A DNA stretch of 15,111 nt. It comes from Nitrososphaerales archaeon (GTDB lineage Archaea; Thermoproteota; Nitrososphaeria; Nitrososphaerales; Nitrososphaeraceae). Made by a program: the position numbers and the translations under genes. The stretch covers positions 1 to 15,111 of the forward strand of contig JARBAV010000185.1 of NCBI GenBank assembly GCA_029237515.1, read 5' to 3'. Each line of letters begins with the position of its first letter. Position 1 is the first letter of the stretch. Positions 1 to 7,638 of this stretch are shown piece after piece. A model generated the notes under the pieces. It worked only from the letters and a program-made list of their open reading frames with translations, did no database searches and was not told the DNA's origin.

Positions 1-172
1 GCTTTAAATTCTAGGTCTTCTTTTGCAGGTTCAGGCTGTTACCTCTTAAATTCTATGATTCGTTTCTCTAGATCCTGAATATTTGTCTCTACTTTCAATA
101 CTTGTTTCTCCAGTTCCGCGACTCGTTTCTCTAGATCCAGGATCTTACGGTTTGTCTCGAATTTTTTTAGTT
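1..172 (-). pseudogene. Interrupted coiled-coil protein gene, C-terminal part, running off the left edge
   Basis: On the minus strand one frame from about 172 down to the window edge reads as a heptad coiled coil, including the stretches LDLEKRVAELEKQ and IQDLEKRIIEFKR. A TAA at 39-41 interrupts it, yet the same frame continues beyond as QPEPAKEDLEFK to base 1. The frame has no ATG, GTG or TTG at its upstream end, where a TAA precedes it. The D-L-E-K-R motif recurs 21 codons (three heptads) apart. I read this as a broken gene with one in-frame stop and a lost start. Its function is unknown; coiled-coil composition alone does not identify a family. Confidence 0.45.
58..143. repeat. Imperfect 63-bp-spaced direct repeat encoding heptads
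   Basis: The 15-base core cgtttctctagatcc occurs at 60-74 and again at 123-137, a 63-bp period equal to 21 codons. It is the DNA counterpart of the repeated D-L-E-K-R heptads in the coiled-coil relic on the minus strand. Internal duplication of a coiled-coil segment is the simplest explanation. Confidence 0.5.
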
Positions 173-248
173 AGACTAACTACTAATTGGCCTGACTTCT
201 GCTAATTGATCTTGGTCTTTTAATCTACATACAAAAGAAAAAATAAGC

Positions 249-458
249 TCAACTCTTCTCTTTGATCATTTGAGGTTTGCCGACTCTTTCCTTAGCTATA
301 ATTACAGCCGTCATCCCAATGTATGCAATCTGAAACACTTCTGTAGCAATAAGATGTAAGATCCCAGCGATCCCGCTACAGGCTGCTGCTCCAAAATATA
401 GTAATTTTCTGTTAGCAATCATTTTTGTTGATTTATTAAAATACATGTAACACGTCAT
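249..458 (-). CDS. Small membrane protein, unknown function
   Basis: This is a 69-residue protein with two hydrophobic segments, roughly residues 19-38 and 42-56, joined by an acidic turn, and with a basic tail ending KEKS. The motif GIAGILHL in the first helix is one I associate loosely with small thaumarchaeal membrane proteins, but I cannot name a family. The start is uncertain. The first ATG (458) has an AT-rich TATTAT element about 25 bases upstream, which would fit a leaderless transcript. The second ATG (422, residue 13) gives the N-terminus MIANRKLLYFG, more usual for a membrane protein. It diverges from the next gene. Function is not inferred. Confidence 0.5.
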   Translation of the reverse strand: MTCYMYFNKSTKMIANRKLLYFGAAACSGIAGILHLIATEVFQIAYIGMTAVIIAKERVGKPQMIKEKS

Positions 459-510
459 TTTATTCTTCAGTTACAGCATAATACAAAAAGATGGCGATCT
501 TAACAATATA

Positions 511-522
511 TTTCTATATATC
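511..522 (+). promoter_or_regulatory. Probable TATA box for the 182-aa gene
   Basis: The sequence ttctatatatc lies about 40 bases before the ATG at 560. Archaeal TATA boxes sit about 26 bases before the transcription start, so transcription would begin near 543 and leave a short leader. No convincing Shine-Dalgarno is visible in that leader. This call rests on pattern only. Confidence 0.35.
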
Positions 523-559
523 ATTTATTAATTAATAGGCATGAGAAGATCGAGTAATA

Positions 560-1108
560 ATGGACCCCGAAAATGAAAATGAGCTAGAGGCTAAAGAAAT
601 AATTCTTGGAGAAATACAAAATGTACGTGATAATCCTTCTAAAGTTAGACAAGATAGCTGTGCCGCATGTCATGTTTTATTCACTTTAATTGATAAGATG
701 CAAATAAGTGAATCACGCGCTTCCGATCTGTTATCCCAGATCCTTTTTCATGACCAACAATTGAATGATTCTTTTATAGAAATGGTAGAAAATATTCATA
801 TGAAACGAAGGAATATGGCTATTTCATTTGCATTAAAAAATCGTGATGCAAAAGACCGTCATATTGAATCAAACTTTAAGAACTTTCTAGAAGAGATATC
901 ATACGATTTCATAAACTATGGACATGATCTTGTTCTTCGCAAACTGGTGATTTCTGCGATTGCTTTAGAGATCGCGCAGAATATTGGTATCGATTATCAT
1001 GCAGCTACTGAAGAACTTTATTATTATATGAGAAAAAATGATGATCGTACAAATGCGCTATTATTGGAATTTAATGATCGATTCTATAAAAATATAAAAA
1101 GTAAGTGA
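560..1108 (+). CDS. Hypothetical soluble alpha-helical protein (182 aa)
   Basis: I do not recognise this family. The protein is charged, has no signal peptide or membrane segment, and looks helical throughout, so it should be cytoplasmic. Residues 33-38 read SCAACH, which contains a CxxCH string, but without an export signal this is unlikely to be a c-type heme site. The C-terminal half has a leucine/isoleucine-rich stretch (LRKLVISAIALEIAQNIGID) followed by Y-H-A-A-T-E-E-L, reminiscent of a helical bundle. The ATG at 560 is the first in frame, and another ATG at 541 is in a different frame. It stands alone on the plus strand, divergent from the small membrane protein. The length and normal composition of the frame make it a real gene. 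Confidence 0.75.
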   Translation: MDPENENELEAKEIILGEIQNVRDNPSKVRQDSCAACHVLFTLIDKMQISESRASDLLSQILFHDQQLNDSFIEMVENIHMKRRNMAISFALKNRDAKDRHIESNFKNFLEEISYDFINYGHDLVLRKLVISAIALEIAQNIGIDYHAATEELYYYMRKNDDRTNALLLEFNDRFYKNIKSK

Positions 1109-1185
1109 TCTTGTTATAGGTGGATTACAAATGCCTTTAAATGCGCGACTTTAGGTTTAATACAATATTTGAAAGTATGATAATA

Positions 1186-1423
1186 CTATGAAATAGAATA
1201 TATGCGGCTCTGCCAAGCCCTATTTGGTACATCCCTTATGGTGATGTGCCACTGGTCGGCGTCTCCATTGTAATATGCCACTAGCCGAGGGTCAGCTATC
1301 ACCGTAATACTTCGCGATTCATCCGGCTGCATTCTTTACAGGAACAGGTGGTAGTGTTAAAGCATTTATTTTGCTAGAATGCAGCTGTTTTTTATACAAA
1401 TACGGGCATTCAGAAGATAGTGA
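1186..1423 (-). pseudogene. GC-richer gene relic with a frameshift; may include a 48-aa small ORF
   Basis: Two minus-strand frames meet here. The upstream frame (1423 to 1319) reads ECPYLYKKQLHSS and LTLPPVPVKNAAG before a TGA. The second frame has an ATG at 1332 and ends with TAG at 1186-1188; it encodes 48 residues including ITVIADPRLVAYYNGDADQ and W-H-I-T-I-R-D-V-P-N-R. The two look like one ancestral protein split by an indel near 1320-1330. The second part could also be a free-standing small protein. About 1200-1330 is visibly richer in G+C than its surroundings. The family is unrecognised. The plus strand also has a short open stretch here (YAALPSPIWYIPYGDVP) that I consider less likely. 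Confidence 0.4.
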
Positions 1424-1475
1424 CTAACGGAAGTATTGGAGAATCAACAGATGAGTAGAATGGATATGATGCATG

Positions 1476-2819
1476 TCATGATTTATGGATTTCATCCATC
1501 ACCATTGCCATATACTCTTTGATGTCACCCTCCGTCATCGAAGCTTCAACTCCAGTCTTTTCAGTTAATACATCTGCATGCTTCTTTGCAATCTTTAAAA
1601 CAGTTGATTGTAACTCTTGTTCCATATGAGCTGATCCTATACTATCCAAAAACTTTGTTTGATCAGTTATAGACTTTCTAATGGAGAGTCGCAGTGTAGT
1701 ATCTTGAGATACAGTAACTGCTGAAGAGTATAAGCCTATGTATATTAAATAGCAAGATAATCCGATAAACGAGACGGAAACAATTCCATAAGGTGGATAC
1801 GCTGCCTGAGCAGCACTAGCAGAGCCTGCAATGTAAAAAAGAACAAATCCGTAAGCTGCAATTATCATATGTTTTCTGAGACTACTATCTTTTCGTAGGG
1901 TTCTTGCAACGGATAAGAATGCTGCCCCAAATATGATTCCTGACAGAAGTGCAGCCGTTGAAAAAATAAGAATATTCGTCATCGCATCAGTATCTTCCGA
2001 TGGAGTAAAGTATCCTAAGACAAAAAGAGGGTACTCAATAAGATAATATGCCATAGCTACTCCCATAATGATCCAGAACTTGAACTTGCCCAATTTTTTG
2101 ATATATGGATATAGCATCTTGACAGTTCCAATCCAAGTGAGAATATATGCTGCTGTAGAAGCTACATGATTGACCAATCCAATCTGGCTTCCGATTGACT
2201 CAATACTGAAGTCCGGAAAATACGCAATATCTTCAGATGTTACTATTGGCTTCTGCTGAATTAGCATATCAGAATATTCTGCCAGACCAGCTATTCCATT
2301 AATTGCATATGCGATCATAGATAGGGCGAGTATTAATATCATAATATCTTTATTGGAATGTTTGTACCAAGAGAAAAAAGCCGCGGCCAAAAAAGCCAAA
2401 ATTATGATCCAAAGTCCATAACTAATTGCATAAGTGACATAAAGAGTTATGATGCTGTATTCATGTATTAATAAAATCTGCAGGATAATAAGAGCTATCA
2501 CAGCTAAAAGTATATACTGTCCAACAGATACTCCTAATTGCAATAGCCTCAGATGTGATACTTTGTCTTTGGTTTCTTTGATTAGGTGCTTGACATACCA
2601 TAAAATAAGGTGCTGTGTTACAACAAATATTGCCGCAATAGCGATGAATATAGTGATCCCAGTACCTGATGACAATTGTTCAGGTATAAAATCAGCAATA
2701 TAACCAATTTGTGAATCAATCGTGATGGTAACTATCACGACTAGCATAAGTGTGAAAAGTTTCTTATCGCTGGCTAGTCCCAAATATGCGGTAGCTAGTT
2801 GGAGCTTGATTTGGCGCAT
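1476..2819 (-). CDS. Polytopic membrane protein with cytoplasmic C-terminal tail, unknown function
   Basis: This 447-residue protein has about ten hydrophobic segments, near residues 20-40, 53-73, 97-116, 120-148, 155-178, 218-236, 246-268, 280-303, 318-336 and 345-368. A charged soluble tail follows (about 370-447), starting S-Q-D-T-T-L-R-L-S-I-R-K-S and containing the helix M-E-Q-E-L-Q-S-T-V-L-K. I see no catalytic or transport signature. The tail resembles that of paralogous membrane proteins I believe occur in soil Thaumarchaeota, but this is memory, not a search. The seventh segment holds paired tyrosines (A-Y-Y-L-I-E-Y-P). A sensor-like or scaffold membrane protein is possible; no function is assigned. 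The ATG at 2819 opens directly into a short amphipathic N-terminus. Confidence 0.8.
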   Translation of the reverse strand: MRQIKLQLATAYLGLASDKKLFTLMLVVIVTITIDSQIGYIADFIPEQLSSGTGITIFIAIAAIFVVTQHLILWYVKHLIKETKDKVSHLRLLQLGVSVGQYILLAVIALIILQILLIHEYSIITLYVTYAISYGLWIIILAFLAAAFFSWYKHSNKDIMILILALSMIAYAINGIAGLAEYSDMLIQQKPIVTSEDIAYFPDFSIESIGSQIGLVNHVASTAAYILTWIGTVKMLYPYIKKLGKFKFWIIMGVAMAYYLIEYPLFVLGYFTPSEDTDAMTNILIFSTAALLSGIIFGAAFLSVARTLRKDSSLRKHMIIAAYGFVLFYIAGSASAAQAAYPPYGIVSVSFIGLSCYLIYIGLYSSAVTVSQDTTLRLSIRKSITDQTKFLDSIGSAHMEQELQSTVLKIAKKHADVLTEKTGVEASMTEGDIKEYMAMVMDEIHKS

Positions 2820-3256
2820 TAGTCTATTAAATTCGTGTTAATAGGTTGAAATAGAAAAAGCTTTCAGTTGATGTACAATTTTAGACACTCTGATCATGAG
2901 GGTACAATCAATCATTTTGTAATTGTTAATGTCATAGACAAATTAACCATCCGCAAAACCGCTACTCACTCCGATTTGGTCAATTATTTGTCCATCGTTT
3001 TAGCTATTGGTTTTTGATAACATTCCATAATATTTGTGTGTATCAGAGCCAAAAGAAGAGCCCGCAATGTAACGAGATTATAGAGCTGCATTCAAAATTC
3101 GATTAATTAATGTATTCTTCTAAGAGTTATAGCTTCTTATTACATGTGTATAATTAGCAAAAGTAACTAATTGTATATTAATAGACTTATCAAGTCCGAT
3201 TGAATTGAATTTGATCGGTTTTTGAAGTCTGCACTCTAAATTATGATCTTTTATGA
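2820..3256. other. Gene-poor spacer with two short open frames
   Basis: No convincing gene is seen. Two short frames could be relics. A plus-strand frame of 48 codons (ATG 2871 to TGA 3015-3017) contains VIDKLTIRKTATHSDLVNYL. A minus-strand frame of 35 codons (ATG 3091 to TAA 2984-2986) contains YNLVTLRALLLALIHTN. They overlap by about 34 bases, so at most one is likely real. The remainder, 3092-3256, is AT-rich and shows nothing I can interpret. Confidence 0.3.
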
Positions 3257-4099
3257 TTAACCTATGTCTTCCAACTTTTGACCTAACAACATGCCATTAT
3301 AAGCAAAATTATTTTTTATTATTGCATCTGTATACTTTGAAAAAGCGGAACTATCAATACATGAGCCATGCATGGGGTATACCATATTAGGAGACAGATC
3401 TATTAGTCTTCTTGTAGTACGTCTTACTGGTTCTTCACTAGCAAATATTCCTATGGCTCGATAAAAAGCAATCATGCTTTCTGACAAGTCTTCGGATATG
3501 ACTGGTTTGTTATTACCAGGTTGAATAAACAAGTCAGATGGAAATAGCGACTTTGTAGTCTCTTCATATATCATCATGCTGTCCCAATGGTGAACATGTG
3601 GAGTCATAATAAATCTAAACTGCCTTTTGCCAGTGTTTAAAGTTTCATTGTCCCAAAAAGAAGCATGGTCTGCAGACATACCACGCCATCCTGCTAGATT
3701 CAACTTAGAACTTAAATCGCTACATACTAATTTTGCTTCAGCAGAATCTAGAAACGCCATTCCTCCCCACTCATCACTTTCGAAGTGTAAAAACGATACG
3801 TAGGCCAGCTTTTGCAGCGGAATAACTTCTTTTACTTTTTCCTCTATTTTTTTGTACATTCCAACTGGACCCGTATGAATTAGCATTGGTTGTTCATCGT
3901 CAATTAAAAACTGATTGAAAGTGATTCCATACATGTCTACCATCCCTGAAATTCTGTATATTCCGTCTTTAATCTCTGAAATCTCTACATCAACATCTTT
4001 TGGGCTATAGAATGTTCTACTGACTTCTGGCATAATCAAATTTAGGTATAGAATGGGCATCAGATAAATCTTCTCATATTCTCCCAAGCTCTTTGGCAT
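3257..4099 (-). CDS. Diiron metallo-beta-lactamase-fold protein, FprA/ODP-like
   Basis: The protein has the flavodiiron-type MBL fold rather than the zinc hydrolase form. It carries H-F-E-S-D-E (His105, Glu107, Asp109), TPHVHHWDS (a histidine at 168-171), PSDLF (Asp189) and YPMHGS (His244). Together these match the H-x-E-x-D ... H ... D ... H ligand set known for the diiron site of FprA/rubredoxin-oxygen oxidoreductase and of bacterial ODP oxygen sensors. There is no flavodoxin domain after it, so it is a stand-alone diiron domain. That suits an oxygen- or NO-binding/reducing or sensing role in the cytoplasm; which of these is not decidable here. The frame opens at 4099, but residues 1-22 look atypical. 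Met23 (4033), giving MPEVSRTFYSPKD, is a good alternative start. Confidence 0.85.
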   Translation of the reverse strand: MPKSLGEYEKIYLMPILYLNLIMPEVSRTFYSPKDVDVEISEIKDGIYRISGMVDMYGITFNQFLIDDEQPMLIHTGPVGMYKKIEEKVKEVIPLQKLAYVSFLHFESDEWGGMAFLDSAEAKLVCSDLSSKLNLAGWRGMSADHASFWDNETLNTGKRQFRFIMTPHVHHWDSMMIYEETTKSLFPSDLFIQPGNNKPVISEDLSESMIAFYRAIGIFASEEPVRRTTRRLIDLSPNMVYPMHGSCIDSSAFSKYTDAIIKNNFAYNGMLLGQKLEDIG

Positions 4100-4415
4100 C
4101 TAGCAGCACTTCAGCTTTTGCTGCAATTACTCCCAGTATGTGGAAAAGATATATGATTCTGTAGATCGTTATGAAACTAGGCTATTAAGAAGTCGATCTT
4201 TATTTTGTAGATGAGCATTGAGCGCTGATTTCATCTTCGATATCCTGGAATTTAATTAATTTCTTTCTCAAACGATTTGGGTTCCATAAATGAATATGAT
4301 ACTGTGTTGAGATCAATCAAGTGATTGGCTAAACAAGAGAATTGGAATTGTTTAACCTAATATTAGTTAAATATGGTGAAGCCATACTATATTGATAGAT
4401 GACAGATTAAAGAAG
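4100..4415. other. Spacer with possible short coding relics
   Basis: No intact gene is seen. On the plus strand a stretch near 4132-4210 reads QYVEKIYDSVDRYETRLLRS before a TGA. On the minus strand a 38-codon TTG-started frame (4316 to 4200) contains IKFQDIEDEISAQ. Both look protein-like but are too short to assign, and they overlap at the ends. Either could be a decayed gene or chance in AT-rich DNA. Confidence 0.25.
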
Positions 4416-4628
4416 TTAGCTGAAAAATATCTTCAGATAACCGCAGTTGTTGCAAATAAATATTTTGTAGAAATGATGTTTCTTCATGATTTCTGGCATA
4501 TAGTTAAACGGAACTATTTTTTGGTATGACGATAATGGTATTTCATTTGGTATGGCTTGAAGTTCGCCCTCCATCATTCCATCACGGCACTCTGTACATT
4601 TTCTAGTCAATATCTTAGGGGTAACCAT
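4416..4628 (-). CDS. Small zinc-ribbon protein (70 aa)
   Basis: Two CxxC knuckles are present, C-T-E-C at residues 11-14 and C-N-N-C at 59-62, the second followed by Gly-Tyr as in rubredoxin-like zinc ribbons. The spacing of about 44 residues and a mid-protein hydrophobic stretch suggest a single zinc-bound ribbon. Proteins of this size and form are common in archaea and often bind nucleic acid or proteins, but no specific role can be given. The ATG at 4628 is the natural start. The gene stands alone, about 190 bases downstream of the next minus-strand gene. Confidence 0.6.
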   Translation of the reverse strand: MVTPKILTRKCTECRDGMMEGELQAIPNEIPLSSYQKIVPFNYMPEIMKKHHFYKIFICNNCGYLKIFFS

Positions 4629-4730
4629 GAACTTTGCTTACGAAGAACAATAATTTATCTTGTTTAGTCAATGACCCATTATAATCCTGATCCAAAATCA
4701 ATCCTACCTAGCCGCTGAAAATGACACATA

Positions 4731-4749
4731 AATAAATTAATTATTTATT
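4731..4749. repeat. AT-rich inverted repeat, possible terminator element
   Basis: AATAAAT at 4731-4737 and ATTTATT at 4743-4749 form a 7-bp stem around TAATT. It lies about 70 bases after the stop of the minus-strand membrane gene, close to a second palindrome at 4755-4769. It could assist termination of that gene, but the stem contains only A and T and may be chance. Confidence 0.2.
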
Positions 4750-4754
4750 CTAGT

Positions 4755-4769
4755 TCCAATCAGATTGGA
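4755..4769. repeat. Perfect 15-base palindrome (7-1-7)
   Basis: TCCAATC, a single A, then GATTGGA form a perfect inverted repeat. It lies 50 bases past the stop of the membrane gene at 4820 and about 130 bases before the zinc-ribbon start. It could be a regulator's operator or a small hairpin in the 3' end of the upstream transcript. Confidence 0.35.
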
Positions 4770-4819
4770 CTTGTATAAATAAGGTAGTGAGTCGGCGAAA
4801 ATTGGCTTACATGATAAGA

Positions 4820-5231
4820 CTAGATTTTTGCGCTAGGCGGTTTTCCGAAAAATGCTTTAACTTGAGGTCTATACAAAAAGTACACAATTGCTATATTAAT
4901 TGCCAGGTTTATTATTGGTACGAAGTTTCCGCTCAAAATTGAGATAATAGCAATTACAATTCCTATATAAGATAGAATTAATGTAATTGACCAGGCCCAT
5001 CCTTTACCTTTAAACAAGCCATAACTAACAGCCAGATATCCGATCCCTATTGCTACTAGAACACCACCTATCGAAATAAATATTATACTTAATTCAGGAA
5101 CAAGCGCCGCAACGCCCAAAAGAACAAGTCCGCCAGTGATAGCAACTATGCCAGTGATAATAACCAGAATTGCTATTATTGTAACAGCAGGAGGTCGAGA
5201 GCTAAAAGAATTTCTTTCCGTATTAAATCAT
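4820..5231 (-). CDS. Small membrane protein with apparent frameshift just after its start
   Basis: An uninterrupted frame from 5227 to 4820 has four to five hydrophobic segments. Coding-like sequence begins well before the first standard start in that frame, a TTG at 5119, as R-P-P-A-V-T-I-I-A-I-L-V-I-I-T-G. That opening resembles a family of small thaumarchaeal membrane proteins. No ATG, GTG or TTG occurs in frame between it and the TGA at 5228-5230. An ATG at 5229-5231 lies one base out of frame. Removing one T from the TTT run at 5225-5227 gives M-I-N-T-E-R-N-S-F-S-S-R-P-P-A-V-T and a protein of about 136 residues. So the gene is either frameshifted at codon 3 (mutation or sequence error) or uses an unusual start. 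Function unknown. Confidence 0.55.
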
Positions 5232-5307
5232 TGTTGGTCAATATTTGATAATTTAACCGTGTTAGATAAATTAGTTTTATTGTAGTAGTAAAATAAGTTA
5301 ACATATA

Positions 5308-5804
5308 TTGCATCTGAATAGAAGTGAGTTTCACGGTGAAACACTGCATCAATCTATTTACAGGGATGTTTACACATTGTGCGGCAAACCTATAGGGGTG
5401 TGTATTATGCGCGGAATGTACTCATCTCGCAAGTATTGTATCAAACATTATACTAGCAATTTATATAACAGCATAAAAATATTGTTTCATTCATTGATTA
5501 TATTACTGGCAGGCGCCAGACTGTCTACTTTCCTAAATCAATTTCTAATTACTTGATTAAGAAAACCAGACTACAACCCCCCAAAATTAGACTATTAGAT
5601 ATTATAAAGACGAGTTATTTCGAACAACATTTAGAAAGAGCATTAATTACTGTAGCCATCGTGATTTTAAAGTTGATAGATATGCTATTTTATCCTGATA
5701 GTTTTTTTGAAAAGACATTATTCCCCCATTATCTGAAGTATCACATTTCGTTCTCTTTTGTTAATATCCATCTCCAAAACGACTATTTGTTGCCAAGTTC
5801 CTAA
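5308..5804 (+). pseudogene. Frameshifted gene of unknown family, converging on yjbQ
   Basis: The first frame (from a TTG at 5308) reads TLCGKPIGVCIMRGMYSSR and KYCIKHYTSNLYNSI, with cysteines and a histidine spaced like a small metal-binding knuckle. It then turns into hydrophobic nonsense. The next frame takes over at the A-run of ata-aaa-ata near 5475-5479 with N-I-V-S-F-I-D-Y-I-T-G-R-R-Q-T-V-Y-F-P-K, followed by LIKKTRLQPPKIRLLDIIK and EQHLERALITVAIVILKLID. One extra A in the run would join them into a single protein. The second frame stays open to 5804, overlapping the YjbQ 3' end by about 87 bases, so the true C-terminus is probably earlier. I do not recognise the family, and the 5' end is uncertain. 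Confidence 0.4.
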
Positions 5805-6137
5805 CATTAAAGTACCGTCATTGAATGGAATACTCAGACTTGGACCAATCAAAGATGCTTTTACATGAGAGTGTCCATTACCGTCATGCCACATATTTTC
5901 ATGCTGATATTCAATGTTTTCAGGCACTATTCTAGACAGCATATTAGGAAAATCTTGTCTTAATCCTGGTTCATATTCTATTGTTGTTACAGCAGCAGTT
6001 GAACCCGATATAAAAATAGTAACGATGCCATCTTTAAGTTTTGACTGACTAAGTATCTTAGAAGTTTCTGGAGTGATATCAATTATATCTCCTTCACCTT
6101 CGGATCTTAAAAAAATAGTTCTAGTTAATATTTGCAT
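5718..6137 (-). CDS. yjbQ: YjbQ/UPF0047 family protein
   Basis: The 139-residue length and the signature match the YjbQ/UPF0047 family. Visible elements are STAAVTTIEYEPG (residues 46-58), an N-terminal-half histidine at 79, GNGHSHVKASLIGPS (86-100), and LGTWQQIVVLEMD (112-124) followed by the basic R-x-R-N-V-I-L-Q-I tail. Family members have been reported to have weak thiamine-phosphate synthase activity; the physiological role remains unclear. The protein should be cytosolic and trimeric like its relatives. The ATG at 6137 starts directly at the first beta strand as is usual. The gene is complete and its motifs are intact, unlike its convergent neighbour. A TATA-like AT-rich stretch precedes it, but no clear promoter can be fixed. 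Confidence 0.95.
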   Translation of the reverse strand: MQILTRTIFLRSEGEGDIIDITPETSKILSQSKLKDGIVTIFISGSTAAVTTIEYEPGLRQDFPNMLSRIVPENIEYQHENMWHDGNGHSHVKASLIGPSLSIPFNDGTLMLGTWQQIVVLEMDINKRERNVILQIMGE

Positions 6138-6477
6138 CTATTTATTTCATACATAATTTCAGTAATAATCTTTATCATCAGATTATAGAGGTAATTTCAG
6201 TATATGTATTAAAATAAAAATGAAACATTTCGTATTGAATCGGTAAATTAGATTTCAATTATGGATTCTAGTTCGAACTAAAATTTTAGATAGCTATTCA
6301 ACATCATAAACATCACAATTATCTGCATCTATAATAAATTAACTATAAGTATTGGAGTTATATTATTAGAAATTACGAATTAGTCGGATTAACAGATTAA
6401 TTCAGACAGAAAGTGGAAAGTTAAGAGAGGTTTTCATGCTTTCATCTTAATTTGATCTAGTTAGGAGTCTAGTATCC
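6138..6477. other. AT-rich spacer, nothing recognisable
   Basis: These 340 bases between yjbQ and the dehydrogenase gene are very AT-rich, with stops in all frames. No repeat, hairpin or RNA gene stands out. The segment should hold the yjbQ promoter and the end of the dehydrogenase transcript, but I cannot locate them with confidence. Confidence 0.5.
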
Positions 6478-7638
6478 TTACTTTTTAATATCTTTTAGAT
6501 ATTTCATTTTAATCAATTTCTTTACTTTACTTGCAGAATACCCATATAGATCTAGTCCTCTTATCCTTGAAACTGCTAAATCGGATCCTATTGAAATTGC
6601 GAAATCATCTAGCCAAAGGTTTTTAATATTGTACTCTTTCATGGTACGCCCTTGTTCTTTTATCATAGAATAAATATTTTGTGCAGCAATTTTTCCATGT
6701 TGTTCTGCAAAATATGCTGTTGTTGGTACTGGATATCCTTTATTGTTAATTATAAGCGCAGCATCACCTAATACGAAGACATTCTTTCGTCCCTCTGCTT
6801 GCAGAAATTTATTGACTACTACTCTTCCGTTGTAACCTGTTTTGAGTCCAATTTGTTGAGGAAGAGGTAGAGCAGTGACGCCTCCTGCCCAAATTAGCAT
6901 TGTAGTTTTTATAGTCCTACCATTCTTTAGGCATACCAGATCTGGTTTGACTTCCGTGATGTAGTACTCGTCGCCTAGTAATAAATCAACATCTAAGGCC
7001 TCAAGATATGCTCGTACCCAATTTTTGGTACGAGCAGGAAAACCAACTAATAAGTCTGATGATATTAGTATAACTTTAATGTTACAAGCTAGTCGATTCC
7101 TCTTTTTAATTAAAGATGCAATTTCACCAGCAACTTCAACTCCAGTCGCTCCCCCGCCTCCGATGATTATGTTTGTATTTTCTACTGGATCAATCATATC
7201 TTTTGATGACAGTTTTTCGGCGATCCTTTTTGCATTTTCTACACTATTGAATTGAAATGAATATTCTCGAAGTCCAGGGATATTAGGCAAGAATGGTCTG
7301 CTACCCAATGATAGAACTAAGAAATCATATTCTAGCCGATATGAAGGATTAACAGTATAAACCAATTTTTTATCTAGATCCATATCAACGATATTAGTTT
7401 GAATAAAATCAATTTTTTTACCCCGGATAATATCTTTGTAATAAATAATTGAGAATCCACGTTTAGATATGATTTCTGGCAGACTTGGTAGTAATGTATG
7501 ATATATGTTTTTATCAACTAACTGAATCATTGGATCATTCTTTTTTTTAAGTAGTTGTTCCAATCCCAGGGCAGTTTGAATACCAGCATATCCACCACCA
7601 GCAACTAAAACATGTACATTGTTACTTGCTAACGACAT
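6478..7638 (-). CDS. FAD-dependent NAD(P)H dehydrogenase, NDH-2-like
   Basis: This is a two-dinucleotide-fold flavoprotein of the pyridine nucleotide-disulfide reductase superfamily. Near the N-terminus, VLVAGGGYAGIQTALGLEQL (10-29) is the FAD-binding fold. LVLSLGSRPFLPNIPG (107-122) is the conserved connector. NIIIGGGGATGVEVAGEI (156-173) is the NAD(P)H-binding fold. VFVLGDAALI (287-296) is the second FAD-binding GD motif. There is no redox-active CxxC pair, so it is not a disulfide reductase. The best match is type II NADH:quinone oxidoreductase and its sulfide:quinone reductase-like relatives, acting at the inner face of the membrane. The basic C-terminal helix (KVKKLIKMKYLKDIKK) could hold it there. 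At 386 residues it has the usual length for such proteins. The ATG at 7638 begins shortly before the first beta strand. Confidence 0.88.
   Translation of the reverse strand: MSLASNNVHVLVAGGGYAGIQTALGLEQLLKKKNDPMIQLVDKNIYHTLLPSLPEIISKRGFSIIYYKDIIRGKKIDFIQTNIVDMDLDKKLVYTVNPSYRLEYDFLVLSLGSRPFLPNIPGLREYSFQFNSVENAKRIAEKLSSKDMIDPVENTNIIIGGGGATGVEVAGEIASLIKKRNRLACNIKVILISSDLLVGFPARTKNWVRAYLEALDVDLLLGDEYYITEVKPDLVCLKNGRTIKTTMLIWAGGVTALPLPQQIGLKTGYNGRVVVNKFLQAEGRKNVFVLGDAALIINNKGYPVPTTAYFAEQHGKIAAQNIYSMIKEQGRTMKEYNIKNLWLDDFAISIGSDLAVSRIRGLDLYGYSASKVKKLIKMKYLKDIKK

Noticed and set aside
659-673. CxxCH (C-A-A-C-H) heme-c-like string in the 182-aa protein
   Set aside because: The protein has no signal peptide or membrane anchor, so it would not meet the cytochrome c maturation machinery; the motif is short enough to be chance.
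3197-3224. Hairpin CCGAT ... ATCGG followed by T-run on the plus strand
   Set aside because: Both flanking genes are on the minus strand, so a plus-strand terminator has nothing to terminate; the five-base stem is weak.
7025-7255. Open frame antisense to the dehydrogenase gene
   Set aside because: It lies opposite the strongly conserved NAD-binding region; proline- and serine-rich shadow translation. The same holds for 2449-2703 and 8250-8498.
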